A DNA stretch of 64,000 nucleotides from Galeruca laticollis (lineage: Eukaryota; Arthropoda; Insecta; Coleoptera; Chrysomelidae), in the NCBI GenBank assembly GCA_963921935.1, contig OY998185.1, positions 63,193,717 to 63,257,716 on the forward strand. Direction: 5' to 3'. Positions 44,040 through 55,740 of this stretch are shown one piece after another (the stretch's first letter is position 1; each line of letters starts with the position of its first letter). A model generated the notes under the pieces. The model made no database searches and was not told the origin of the DNA. It saw nothing but the letters and a program-made list of their open reading frames with translations. Both the position numbers and the translations under genes were made by a program.

Positions 44040-45082
44040 TCAAATAAATGAAGATAAAAACAAATTGAATTGTTTTATTTCATCATAAAATATATTGGTG
44101 ATGTACTCATAAAATGACTCGGAAGTCATCCAACCATTTTCGGATCTTCCAATACCCCATCCAGTTGGCATACTTAAAGCTATATGTTTAGGGATCCTTT
44201 CATACGAATACATTACCATTGGTGATGCTAAGTATCCAGCAGCATTCCAGAAAAACATAAAATGAAGGGTCACTTTCTTCAAAAACTATAATAATTAATT
44301 AGAGGAATTGGTTTTCTAATTAATTATGACATTTGGCATTTTTCAAAAAAAATTCTTTATACTGAAGAGTTATAAGCCATACGCATACCTGTTATTAATA
44401 CAATCAAGCATTTCTTCTCATCACCGCTTCTCTCGTAAACAGTTTTACTTCCTTTCTTAACAAATACTTTTTATTTCCTTCGGGATACAAGAAAAATGCG
44501 GATTCGTCGCTATTAAATATTCTTTCTGGCTTATTTATTTCAATTTCTTCTGAAACGAAATAATCTCTTATCTCTTCAAACCACTTCCTAACTCCCTGAA
44601 CAGATTCAGCAGCTCTAAATGCACAGAGATTATGCGTCATTCTTTCACCAATTTCGGGATGTCTACTAAAAAATCCTTCATACCAGTATCGTCCTGGACG
44701 TCCTTCAGAAAAAAGATTGGGCCTTTTCAATTGTTTCACCACTTTCCAGCAATTGATACTTGGTAACAGGAAAACCCATTTTACCCAAATTAATTACCCA
44801 TAGCGGTAGCAACTTCTATTATTCTGATGATAAGACTGATGAAGCACCCCTTTTACATATTTCTGGCACTAGACCTTTTATTTTTCCTATTATTGTAGTT
44901 CGTGGCACATTATACATTTTGGCTGCCGTAGCGCAAGGTGTACCAACTTTAATTGATTCGAGTGCCATTTTTAAATCTTCGGGTCGATATTTAAAATAGT
45001 TTTTTCCTTCTATGCTGAAACTTCTTTTCAATGATCTTGAGGAAAATAAAATATTGTTGATAAGTCTAATTTCGACACCCAT
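44040..45082 (-). pseudogene. pogo-like (DDE_1) transposase
   Basis: Minus-strand order: psq-type helix-turn-helix (F-K-Y-R-P-E-D-L, A-A-K-M-Y-N-V-P-R-T-T-I, about 44995-44850), CENP-B-type second DNA-binding region (G-R-P-G-R-Y-W-Y-E-G-F-F-S-R-H-P-E-I), first catalytic Asp in I-F-N-S-D-E-S-A-F, then, after an apparent 100-bp intron (GTATGC at about 44392 to ATTATAG at about 44290), F-M-F-F-W-N-A-A-G and Y-E-R-I-P-K-H-I-A-L. Stops and a frameshift lie between 44742 and 44830, and the region with the second Asp is absent. Pogo family members bind their TIRs through the two helix-turn-helix units. Confidence 0.8.
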
Positions 45083-45894
45083 GTCACCCCCTGAAAGTAG
45101 TTCAAAAAATGTCTGTTTTTGTCGTACCTTCTAAGAAACTCTGCAATTTGTTCGAGCCGCCACGTTTACTATACGCTAACATGTCATTAAACGAGAAAAC
45201 TGCTACGCGACATATTCAGAAATGTTCATAGATGTCACTAAGCGTATTGAGATTATAAAATTCTATTAACTTCCTCATTTCACGTAATATATTAGAATGT
45301 GTCGAAATTATGGTCACTGTCGAATTAACGTACACTTACCTTAAGTCTGAAAATTTTGTCTCTGAAGACGATAATATAGTTATCGGAATACTTGGATTAA
45401 TATTATACTGATTTATTCCCCTAGTACTTTCCAATCTGATCATAACCTCAAAAACGTCTCTATAAAAATCTAATACCTATATATTCTAAAAGATATAAAA
45501 CCTGGGAATGTGTCATTAGAATCAATAAAACTTATCTGAAAAGCTTTTTGTATATGTCGAGACTTCATATACATATCTAAAACTCATTATTAGAATCAAT
45601 AAATACCGTATGTCTATATGTTTATATAAAGAAATCGAAACTTCGAATTTCTTAATGGCGCATAAATCAAACATTGACAACCAATTAAAAAATTATTGAT
45701 GCTGATAGTGGTGTACAATAATAAATTGTGCAACTTAATTACTGGAAAGTAAAACAGCTGGATAGAGAAATGGCGAAGGCAAAGGAAAACGAACAAGCAG
45801 ATTTGCATTAGTAAAAGAGCACGGAACGGAACAGCAAGGATTGACCAAGGCAGGAAGAATGATATAAAAAGAGGTAGAAAAAAGATTTTCGTCT
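45083..45894. other. No gene recognised
   Basis: Could include the 5' flank of the pogo-like gene. No ORF or repeat with family features. Confidence 0.5.
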
Positions 45895-46713
45895 TAGTGT
45901 TTTAAATGAAACTCACTGTTTCTAGTTAATTCCAGAATATAATGAAAATTGTTGAAAATTCTAAAAAATTGACAATTGTTTCGATAAATCAATATCATCG
46001 TCAGAATGACAGAAGTTACATTTCATTTGATGCCTACTTGATGTTTAGTAGTTATTTTTGGCTAGACCAAGAAGTGGCTTAACTTGTGATTGACTTAATA
46101 AATGTTAATAGAAAAAAGAACAAGCTGTGATATTACAAATATTGAAGCTTAGATATTATTAGCCCTATGGTGATATCCTGGATATCATTATTCCAATTAA
46201 GATCAGTATAACTGTGCAATGATATAGAAACCCAGGAAAACTATATCTGCTGATCTTTACAATTATCACTTAAGAAGACAGTTTATTACTGGAGAACTCC
46301 CTAGATATATCTGTTCATTGACAACTTCATATTGTGCGTTTCTTAAATGTCTTCTAATTTCCAATTCTTCAAGGAAATCCAGTTCTTGTTTCTTTTCACA
46401 AATATGCAGCACTTCTAGTTCTGTGTTAGATGTCAATGAATGATTGATGTCAAGTAGATGTTTTGCGTAGTGGGATTTATCTGATTGTTTTAATATGTAT
46501 GCTCGTAAGTGTTCACTGTATCGGATTTCAAAATTTCTAAGGGTCTGACCCAAATAGACAGCATTACATTCTGAACATTTGAGTTTATGTATACCTGATT
46601 TCTTTAATGGTGGTATTTTTGTTTTTACATTTAACAATTTTGTACTAACGTTACTTTCTGTTTTAAAAGAAATTGTTGTATTCGTTGCTAAATATATTAT
46701 CTTCGAAATATTA
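45895..46713 (-). mobile_element. Partial PLE copy, minus orientation (GIY-YIG and 3' end)
   Basis: Coding part 46727-46266: G-I-H-K-L-K-C-S-E-C-N-A-V-Y-L-G-Q-T-L-R with E-H-L and a C-terminal helix, ending at a stop near 46266. Below it lie the 3' UTR and the terminal boxes down to TAGTGTTTTAAATGAAAC at 45895. It joins the next, plus-oriented partial copy head-to-head at about 46713 over a short TTAAGAAA-like overlap. Confidence 0.85.
45968..46007 (-). ncRNA. Hammerhead-ribozyme-like motif (intact GUC site)
   Basis: Minus strand: stem I ATT/AAT, core CTGACGA (45998-46004), extra T, stem II GATA/TATC, GAA, palindromic stem III ACAATTGT, cleavage triplet GTC (45971-45973 read in reverse). Same sequence as 47054-47093. 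Confidence 0.65.
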
Positions 46714-47218
46714 TTTAAGAAACGCACAATATGAATTTGTCAATGAACAGATAAATCTAGGGAGTTCTCGACTAATAAACTGTCTTCTTAAGTTATAATT
46801 CTAAAGATCAGCAGATATAGTTTTCCTGGTTTTCTATATCATTGCACAGTTATACTGATCTTAATTGAAAAAATGATATCCAGGATATCACCATAGGACT
46901 AATAATATCTAAGCTTCAATATTTGTAATATCACATCTTCTTCTTTTTTCTATTAACATATATTAAGTCAAACACAAGGTAGGTCACTTCTTGGTCTAGC
47001 CAAAAATAACTACTAAACATCAGGTAGGCATCAAATGAAATGTAACTTCTGTCATTCTGACGATGATATTGATTTATCGAAACAATTGTCAATTTTTTAG
47101 AATTTTCAACAATTTTCATTATATTGTGGAATTAACTAGAAACAGTGAGTTTCATTTAAAACACTAATATGAGTAGATTCCACGAAGTAAGGGTCGAGAC
47201 AGTTAATTTCATTTAGTT
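46714..47218 (+). mobile_element. PLE 3'-end partial copy acting as upstream pseudo-LTR
   Basis: Reads from the last ~25 codons of the PLE protein through the 3' UTR to the AGTAGATTCCACGAA end. It closely matches 49480-49950 at the end of the following full-length copy. The result is LTR-like direct repeats around the full copy, the well-known pLTR arrangement of Penelope elements. Confidence 0.85.
47054..47093 (+). ncRNA. Hammerhead-ribozyme-like motif (intact GUC site)
   Basis: Stem I ATT/AAT (47054-47056 with 47091-47093), core CTGACGA (47057-47063), extra T 47064, stem II GATA/TATC (47065-47068 with 47075-47078), GAA (47079-47081), stem III ACAATTGT (47082-47089, self-complementary), cleavage C 47090. 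Confidence 0.68.
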
Positions 47219-47299
47219 ACTACAAAAACGTTACAAAACATCACAAAACATTTGGTTTAACCAAGAATGCCTTAGGAAAAGGTAATACCAAATTATGTG

Positions 47300-49562
47300 A
47301 ATATAAAATGTCACACTAAAACACCACAAGCATAAAAAGCTATAAAATGTGCTCAACGAGTTTGGATAAAATCAGAATGTAAGAAATGGTTCAAAGTTAG
47401 AGACTCCTTAGACAACTACATAAAAGTTGTACATTCAGAACTCACATTCCAATTAAATCCAGTAGAATTTGACTGTTTAGATGACAAAATTAGAGAAAGT
47501 GTAAGCACGATAAAGCATAAGAAATTTAAGAAACAAGAACAAAAGCTATAGAAACTTGAACACACACAACATAAAATTCAATAATCTAAACATCATGAAA
47601 CTGTAAGTACTTACATACCAACACACTTTGCACCACGATTTGAAAACCTTTCAGACACTAATTTCACAGATATTGGAATAGAATTTTTGAATAAAGGTTT
47701 AAAGTACAGCATACCACCAAAATTTACGAATAATATTAAACAAATTATAGCTACAGAGCCAGAAATAGCTTTAAAATCCAATTTTCTTTATGAGAAATTA
47801 AAAATTGCCAATTTAATCAAAACTATTGAACCTTCAAAAGTTAAACGTCAAACAAAAAATGACATTACACTTTTAAATGCAATCAAAGAGAAAGTAGAAG
47901 ATAATAACCTAACAGTTACAAAATCAGATAAGGGGAACACAACTGTCATATTGACAAATGAAAATTATAATTCAAAAATATATAACTTTATATAATCTAG
48001 CGATGTAAAAGTTCTTAAAGCAGACCCAACAAAAAAGTTTTCTAATAATGTAAGGAATATTGTTAATAATTCAAATTATCTTTTAAGTGATTACGAAAAG
48101 AGGTCTATCATACATAATAATTCTCATTGTCCACAATTATATGAAACCATTAAAATAAAATAACGAAACCAATTACACCTGTAGTTTCTTATGGTAATAC
48201 TCCTAATAATATATTGGCATAGAGGCTTAACAATATACTTAATAGTTACGGATATGCATCTAAATACTCAATTAGAAATTCAATAGAACTAATGAAAAAA
48301 TTGAAGAAAATCAACTTGCAAGATAACTATAAACTTATTTCGTTTGATGTTACTAATATGTTCACTAAAATTCCTCCTAAAGAATGTTTAATACTTGTAA
48401 GAAAATTACTAGAAGATAAAAATATTAATCCAGGAATAATATCAGATATACTTAATTTATTTGATGTATATATTAATCAGAATCATTTCACTTTTGACAA
48501 TAAGATATATATTCAAAATGAAGGTTTACCAATGGAAAGCCCTATATCACCTATTTTGGCAAACATTTTTATGGACAGTTTAGAAAGGAAACTCTTTGAA
48601 AGTGATATTCCAAAAAATGTTTTATTTTGGTATAGATATGTAGATGACATTAGCTTGTTTTATGGGTAGTGAACGACAATTGGATGTATTTTTTAACCAC
48701 ATTAATAATTTACACCCAAAAATTGAATTTACATTAGAAATTGAAGAAAATAGCTGAATCAATTTTCTTGATTTAAAAATTCAAAGAGTTAATAATGTAC
48801 TTGATTATTCAATTTACCGAAAACCAACACAGACTGATGTGACAATTCCATTCTATTCTAACCACCCTATGTCACACAGACTAGCAGCATATAATTCAAT
48901 GATACATAAAGCTTTCTCAGTTCCTATGAACAAATGTAACTTTGATAGAGAGATTAATACAATTAGACAAATAGCAACATCCAACGGTTATCCCTTACAT
49001 ATGATAAATAAGCCTAATAAAAAAGGGGAAAAAGTGGCATTACAACTAATACTTCCTAAACAAACTGATGAAATAAAAACTTATAAAACCATCACATATG
49101 TAGGAATCATATCTAATAATATTTCAAAGATAATATTTAGCAACGAATACAACAATTTCTTTTACAACAGAAAGTAACGTTAGTACAAAATTGTTAAATG
49201 TAAAAACAAAAATACCACCATTAAAGAAATCAGGTATACATGAACTCAAATGTTCAGAATGTAATGCTGTCTATTTGAGTCAGACCCTTCGAAATTTTGA
49301 AATCCGATACAGTGAACACTTACGAGCATACAGATTAAAACAACCAGATAAATTCCACTACGCAAAACATCTATTTGACACCAATTATTCATTGACATCT
49401 AACACAGAACTAGAAGTGTTGCATATTTGTGAAAAGAAACAAGAACTGGATTTCCTTGAAGAACTGGAAATTAGAAGACATTTAAGAAACCCACAATATG
49501 AAGTTGTTGATGAACAGTTAAATCTAGGGAATTCTCCACTTATAAACTGTCTTCTTAAGTGA
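47300..49562 (+). pseudogene. PLE RT plus GIY-YIG protein, several disabling mutations
   Basis: Domains in order: N-terminal K-Y-S-I-P-P-K-F, V-T-K-S-D-K-G-N-T-T-V-I-L (47910-47960), RT motif A S-F-D-V-T-N-M-F-T-K-I-P, motif B L-P-M-E-S-P-I-S-P-I-L-A-N, motif C Y-R-Y-V-D-D-I (48630-48650), thumb region F-Y-S-N-H-P-M-S-H-R, and GIY-YIG G-I-H-E-L-K-C-S-E-C-N-A-V-Y-L-S-Q-T (49230-49290). In motif B the usual G-x-P-M-G-S has Glu in place of Gly. Stops or frameshifts near 47995, 48160, 48665, 48757 and 49177 separate four open frames (47687, 48292, 48839, 49191). About 750 codons in total, near the family's usual size. Confidence 0.88.
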
Positions 49563-49820
49563 TAATTGTAAAGATCAGCAGATATCGTTTTCCTGGTTTT
49601 CTATATCATTTCACAGTTATACTGATCTTAATTGGAAAAATGATATCCAGGATATCACCATAGGGCTAATAATATCTAAGCTTCAATATTTGTAATATCA
49701 CATCTTCCTCTCTTTTCTATTAACATATATTAAGTTAATCACAAGGTAGGTCACTTCTTGGTCTAGCCAAAAATAACTACTAAACATCAGGTAGGCATCA
49801 AATGAAATGTAACTTCTGTC

Positions 49821-49860
49821 ATTCTGACGATGATATTCAGTTATCGAAACAATTGCCAAT
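49821..49860 (+). ncRNA. Hammerhead-ribozyme-like motif, cleavage triplet mutated
   Basis: Core CTGACGA (49824-49830), extra T, stem II GATA/TATC, GAA as in the sister copies. Stem III reads ACAATTGC and the triplet GCC instead of GTC, so the obligatory U at 16.1 is lost and self-cleavage is not expected. Confidence 0.6.
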
Positions 49861-49965
49861 TTTTTAGAATTTTCGACAATTTTCATTATATTGTGGAATT
49901 AACTAGAAACAGTGAGTTTCATTTAAAACACTAATAGAGTAGATTCCACGAATTTATACTTGAAT

Positions 49966-51054
49966 TTAGAGAGTCGAACTATTTTTCCTTATTACTCATT
50001 CCATATGAAACCACTGCAATAATTGCCTTAATTAATTTTTTCCTCGAGAAATATTAATTACCCTCCATTATTTCGTTTTTAGTATAATTCTACCTGCTTC
50101 TTAATACGGGCCAAATACAAATAGAAATCTCGTCCTGACTCTTTTTTAACTTTAATCCATATTACTAGTAATTGCCTTGGTTATTCGTACAAAATCTGGT
50201 AAATGTTATTACAATTGACATAATTTGTAATAAATAAAATGGAAATATGTCTATAAACAAATAAATGTCATTAATAATAACAATGTATATAAAATTTATC
50301 ACTTAATGTAACAATCATTTCGATGAACATATTCAACAAAACATCAAGGTGACTTACTTAAAATGATACTTTCAACATTCATGACGTTTGTAATTCTAAA
50401 TATTCGTGTATAAACACGAGCAATTTCCATAACTATGGCATTCATAAAAATAAAATCATTATATTTATTGTCTAATAAAGAGCTCTTTCGATATGAGAAC
50501 GGTATTCAACATTTGGAGCCAGAGATGATTAAATATACCATCATTTTGGAGAAAATATTAGAAGAATAGTAAATAAACCAGAAGAAGTTGCTTTAAAATC
50601 TGGAAGGCAAACTAATGATAATATGCAATGTATTCATTCCTGAAACCGCTGTTAAATAGCCAATACGTACACCGAAGAGTCAAAATATACAATTTTATGT
50701 CTACTAGATCTCTCAACATATTCCAGTTGTTAACATACTTTGCTCACTGTCTATTTCCGTAAAAAATAAAATATATTATTTATGGAAGTTAATAATAGAT
50801 ATTTATGTTATAAAGATGATAATAACGATAATTATGGTACTATATTCTATTTTGATATCAAGTTGGGAATTCTGTAGATTTTTGATTGGTCAAATGACAG
50901 CCTATTTCACTTTTGACTTGAATATGGGCCCTTATAGGTTCCCGAATAATATATTACCCTAAATGCGGACAGTCCAAAAATCTGGCCTATCTTATACAGC
51001 GTGTCCACGGATGGGGTATGTTTACTTAGTGTTTCTTACATTATTATTATATAT
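49966..51054. other. No gene recognised
   Basis: About 1.1 kb AT-rich sequence without a supported ORF or repeat. Confidence 0.5.
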
Positions 51055-51140
51055 TGTTATTGCGAGAAAAGTATTGGTTTACCCCAAAAAAAGTTGAAAT
51101 TTTGAAAACAAATTTTGACTTATTTTTACGTTTTTCTGTG
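51055..51140 (+). mobile_element. TR element left-end fragment
   Basis: TGCGAGAAAAGTATTGG through TTATTTTTACGTTTT matches the left end of the TR elements, then passes into unrelated sequence with no monomers. Confidence 0.8.
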
Positions 51141-51417
51141 TGTATTCTTTCTATGTATATAAATGAAGTAGTTGTAACCTTTTAAATACACAATTTATTT
51201 CAATTTTAATATATTTGTTTTCTTTATAAAGACCGCTTACAGATTTTATTAAAATATATAAAAATAGGATTACATAATAAATAATCCAAAAGGGGTGAGT
51301 TTTAGCCTGAAAAGGTTTCTTCACGAAGTTACATATAATGAAATGAGTTTATGACCTTTTTTGGCGAAATTACAAAGACCCCTCTCGGAGGGATCTTCTA
51401 TTAACTCTCCTGTATTA
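51141..51417. other. No gene recognised
   Basis: AT-rich spacer between a TR fragment and the next PLE pair. Confidence 0.5.
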
Positions 51418-52019
51418 GTTTTACTAAAATGCCTCCATGAGCAACTAGTTTCAGGCTACAAATAATGTTTGGGTTTAAGGAAGAAAACTTTTGATAATAC
51501 AAATATCTTACCTAAGTGAAAATAATTAATAGGGTAACATAGGTCCAAGTAACAGCGCTGATAAAGGGAAGGATGTGAGAAAAGTAGCACATTTTATGGA
51601 TAAAATTAAGGTGTATGTCAAATTTCAATGTTGACCCCTGAGAGGGAAAGTCAAAAATCTTACAATTATCTTTAAATATGGAGCCAACTAAAATCGTAGA
51701 AAAGTTTAGTAACAAGGTAGATTGAGGTTGATGGAAAGCGCAATATTTATAAACGTATGCTACCCCTAAAATTAAAGAAACGAATAAAATTATGGTAGAA
51801 ATTATCGTAAACAAAAGCTACTCTGTAAAAAAAAGAAGAAGACTTATTAATAAACTAAATGTATTAGTTTAGTCAAAAGATAAAAAAGAAGATTATGACA
51901 ATAGTATATAACCTTTGGAAGATTGAATAAAAGTGTAAACAAAACTGTTTCTACAGTAAATTACATAAAGTTGGTTACGGCGATGTTAACAATAACAAAA
52001 TTGACAATATTAAAACTAA

Positions 52020-52415
52020 CTATAAACAAAGGTACACAATTAACAATCAAAATGGGAGACTGAGGAAGATGTATGAATCTCTTGGTCTTAGTTGTTCATT
52101 AAGACAAATAACATTGTTATCAGAATTAATCTGGTTAATCTCAAAAATTTCGAGTAGATTCATCCTAGGACCTGTGAAGCACTTATGTAATCTACGATAG
52201 AGAAAAGTTGTTGTTCTCAAATATAATGTAATTTGCAAACGCAAATGGTGAAGCAGGTGGGTCAGTGTTCTGAAATCTTTTAACAAAACTAAGATGTTCT
52301 TTAATTCTAGTGTCTAACAAACGACCAGACTGACCAATATAGACAGCATTACAGTCACGACAGCTCAATTAATATATACCAGGAGAACGGGAACAGAATC
52401 TTAGCCATGTTTTAC
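52020..52415 (-). pseudogene. PLE GIY-YIG nuclease C-terminal remnant
   Basis: Minus frame from about 52415: G-I-Y-stop-L-S-C-R-D-C-N-A-V-Y-I-G-Q-S-G-R-L-L-D with E-H-L, then F-E-I-N-Q-I-N-S-D-N-N-V in another frame, ending near 52047. The two signature triplets GIY and YIG are both present. One stop and at least two frameshifts. Confidence 0.75.
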
Positions 52416-53005
52416 TGGCTCTTATTTCGTTTTAGTTTCAGTGAACAGACTGAAAAGTTGTCCTTTTTCCTAAAGTAAACCTTCTCACCGTTTGTTACAT
52501 TCCTGTCCACTTATTCCCATAACCTGTTCTCTTGTCTGATGAATGACCCTCCTTTTTCGGTTGTTCCTTCCTTCTTATTTAGGGAGTTTGAAATCATATT
52601 TGCCAACCCTTCCTCCTTTCCTATCACCTACAGACTCTATTCTTTTAATAAGAGTTCGTATTTATTAGTTAAACAAAAAGATGTTCCTTCCCTTTATATC
52701 ATGATCCCAATCAAATTAGTACTATAGTTCAATTTTTCTTCCCCCACCTACAAATACTATCCGATTCTTTTTATTTTCTACAACTTCCTTTCCAAATTTT
52801 TCTATAAGTCATAATGATAATTTAACTCAAATTCTGAGCCATAAAGTTTTTCATAGTACACCTTAATTTTATCCATAAAATGTGCTACTTTTCTCACATC
52901 CTTCCCGTTATCACCGCTGTTACTGGGACGTTTGTTACCCCATTAATTATTTTCACTTAGGTAAGATATTTGTATTATTAAACCCTTAAACCCAAACATT
53001 ATTTG

Positions 53006-53044
53006 TAGCCTGAAGATGGCCATTGTAGACTGAAACTAGTTGCC
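53006..53044 (+). ncRNA. Hammerhead-ribozyme-like motif
   Basis: Core CTGAAGA (53010-53016), extra T, a decayed stem II starting GGCC, GAA (53032-53034), palindromic stem III ACTAGT (53035-53040), cleavage T 53041, stem I GC/GC. The copy in the opposite arm (about 51440-51465, minus) lacks the segment between the CTGA of the core and GAAACTAGT, a deletion between two short CTGA repeats. Confidence 0.5.
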
Positions 53045-53182
53045 CATGGAGGCATTTTAGTAAAACTGTGTTTTTCATTGATTTTGTAATAATTCATTTT
53101 TGTTCATTGAATATTTTTCCTGATTGTTCCTTATAGTTTAGATAAATTCATTTTAAATCTTAGTTATTTGTATTTGTTGTAT

Positions 53183-54832
53183 AATAGTACATTGTTTACC
53201 GGGTAGGAAAAGCTTAACATTCCTGGACGACTGTGAAGATTGCTAAGTCGAGGCGCAAGCCGAGACTTAGCAACACAGAGTCCAGGAATGTGGCTTTTCC
53301 TACGAGGTAAACATACTATTTTTCCGCAAATCGTTTAAAATTCGACAGATATTGATTGATTTTAAAAAAAACGCGATAATTTTATTCCCAAATAAATGGT
53401 GCTTTGAAATTCCTAATAAAATTACTTGGGTTACTATGGAAACGTATTGAGGTTGAATTGTCAAACTTGGCGCTTATAAATTTAATTACTGGTGTTCTCG
53501 AAAGTAAAATGATAAGTGATGATGAAATTTCCATTCCTGGGACTCCTCCAGAGCTGGTTGAGGCAGTGAATACTGCTTCATTAGAATTATTGCCAAAGAA
53601 ATCAAGAGAAAAGTACGAAATGCATACAGACGTTTTATGGATTATCGCATGAGTAAAAATACGAGTTCTTTCTCAGAAAATGTTGTAATGGCATACTTCC
53701 TAGACCTTTGTTTAAAGATGAAATCTTCAACATTATGGGCCAATTATTCGATGCTGAAGTCAACCCTTGCACTTAAACACAATGTAGATATATCTACATA
53801 CTCAAAACTTCGTTCTTTATTGAAACGGCAAGCTCAAGGTTATAGGGCAAAGAAATCTAAGATTTTAACGAAGGAAGAAATTGAAAAATTTATCCAGGAA
53901 GCTCCAAATAAAGAAAATTTAATGATTAAGGTAATTTACAAGGTTATAATTTCTATTTAGATTATACCTTTATTTATTTTTTAGGTGGCTGTAATATTTG
54001 GTATTTCTGGGGCCTGTAGAATGGATGAGTTAGTCCGAATGACTGTACACGATATAGAAGACTTAGAATCTAAGCTTTTAATCAGCATACCTGATTCGAA
54101 AACCAACAAACCAAGATCATTTGTAATTAATCAGATCTACTTGAATGTTTATCGAAAGTATGTTTCGTTAAGACCAGAAAATATGAACAGTGACCGATTT
54201 TTCTTTAAATATCAAAGCGGAAAGGGTTGTAGACAAGTGGTAGGAATTCATCAATTTAGAAAAATGCCCAAAATAGTTGCTACTTATTTGAACTTGGTAA
54301 ATCCGACAGAATATACTGGTCACTGCTTTCGTCGGTCTTCTGCAACAATATTGGTTGACTCTGGTGCCGACATAACTAGTTTAAAGAGGCATGGCGGATG
54401 GAAGTCATCAAACGTTGCTGAAGGATATATCGAAGAATCGCTTAACAATAAGGTTGAGGTGGCAAATAAAATTTTCACAGTACAAAATATTCAACAAAAT
54501 GACCCTACCACCCTGCACGTTGTCCAAAATGTTTCTCATAGTTCTAAGAGTGTTCCTCCAATGTTCAATAATTGTACTAACTGTCAAATTACTGTAAATA
54601 TAACAAATTGATCTTAAAAATGTATTCAGCAATGACTTGATGTTTTCAAAATATAAATTAATTCCTTATAAGCAATGTGTTTTCAATCATTTATGTAGAA
54701 CACTAACAACTGTACGGAAATATCATTTCCTTACAGTAAGGAAATGACATTTCCTTACAGTAAGGAAGTCCTGACTTCTTCTTCAAGAAATTTTGACAGG
54801 AATGTCAAAATTTCCTATCGATTTGCGGAAAA
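53183..54832 (+). mobile_element. Tyrosine-recombinase (Crypton-like) element, copy 2
   Basis: Almost identical to 22903-24554 across 1650 bp, including hairpin (53183-53320), TTTTCCGCAAATCG, intron and right-end palindromes. The flanks are unrelated to those of copy 1, so the copies arose by transposition, not by segmental duplication of the locus. Confidence 0.85.
53509..54611 (+). pseudogene. YR recombinase, copy 2, one frameshift
   Basis: Exon 1 from ATG 53509 to 53930, intron 53931-53984 (54 bp, GTAATT...TTTTAG), exon 2 53985-54611. Loss of one A in the A-run near 53618-53620 shifts the frame in exon 1; the position that is TAA in copy 1 is an intact GAA here. Exon 2 is intact with Arg, Lys, H-x-x-R, His/Trp and Tyr catalytic residues as in copy 1; its last part is rich in Asn/Thr/Ser. 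Confidence 0.87.
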
Positions 54833-54904
54833 GAATTTTTCCATTTACCCAGTTAACAAGAGATCTTGTTATCTATAATTTTTTTCTCATTGCTTTTGAT
54901 TCTG

Positions 54905-55740
54905 ATATTACTTTTCCGCCCAATCTTTCTATATGCGAGAAAAGTATTGGTTTACTCCATAAAAAGTTGGAATTTTGAAATTTTTTTTGAGTTATTTTCA
55001 CGTTTTCCATCAACAATAACACGAAAAAACGGTTTTTAGAAAAACATCCTGTGTGTATGTCGTCGTCGTTGTCGTCGGCCACTTTTACTTACATGTCTTG
55101 TTAGAACGATACAGTCTCCGGAGTGCAATAAGTCAGCAATTTTATGATTGAATATTGTTAAGGACATGTCACAGATGATCCCTATTGATTTTCGGTTCAC
55201 CAGAGCCGGTACAACGGTTGCTATGGTACTTGAAGTACGACAATTTCTAATTTTTTGAGAAATTTCAGTGTGTTAGCACGATACAGCCTCCGAAGTCCAA
55301 CATGTCACCAATTTTATGATTGAATATTATTCAAGGTATCTCACCAATGAACCCTATTGATTTTCAGCGCACCAGAGCCAATACAACAGGTGTTACAGTA
55401 CTTTTTGTACGATATTTTTGTCATTTTTGGAGAATTTTCAGTTTGTTAGCACGATACAGCCTCTAGAGAGTATACGATTGATCAATTTTATGATTGAATA
55501 TTGTTCAAGGTATCTCACAGATGTACCCTAAGGATTTTCAGTTGACTAGAGCGAGTACAGCGGGTCCTATAAAACCAGATATACTAAATTTCTGGTTGTT
55601 TTTGGAGAAATTTCGGTTTGTTAGCACGATACATCTTCCAAAGTTTATACAAGTAACAATTTTATGATAGAATATTGTTGAGGGCCACAGATGCGGAAAA
55701 GTTAGTTTTAATTTCTAAAACCGTTTATTTCTTGTAGAAT
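54905..55740 (+). mobile_element. TR element copy D (four monomers)
   Basis: The most complete single copy: left end TTACTTTTCCGCCCAA, ATGCGAGAAAAGTATTGG, CACGAAAAAACGG, a GTC-rich run (55058-55077), monomer starts at 55100, 55272, 55445 and 55620 (172, 173 and 175 bp apart), right end GCGGAAAAGTTAGTTTTAAT near 55690-55715, then AAACCGTTTAT. Non-coding. Confidence 0.85.

Larger units (their letters stand above)
47219..49965 (+). mobile_element. Near full-length Penelope-like element
   Basis: 5' region from 47219, coding region about 47300-49560, 3' UTR with hammerhead-like motif, ending at AGTAGATTCCACGAA near 49950. Preceded by the pLTR-like partial copy at 46714-47218. Closely related to the partial minus copy at 45895. 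Confidence 0.85.
51418..53072. mobile_element. PLE with inverted partial copy
   Basis: The left arm 51418-51614 is reverse-complementary to the right arm 52858-53072; shared boxes include CATTATTTGTAGCCTGAA, TGTGCTACTTTTCTCAC and GAGGCATTTTAGTAAAAC. The terminal boxes match those at 11.8 and 14.3 kb, so these copies belong to one PLE subfamily. Coding remnants are on the minus strand in the left and middle part. Confidence 0.75.
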
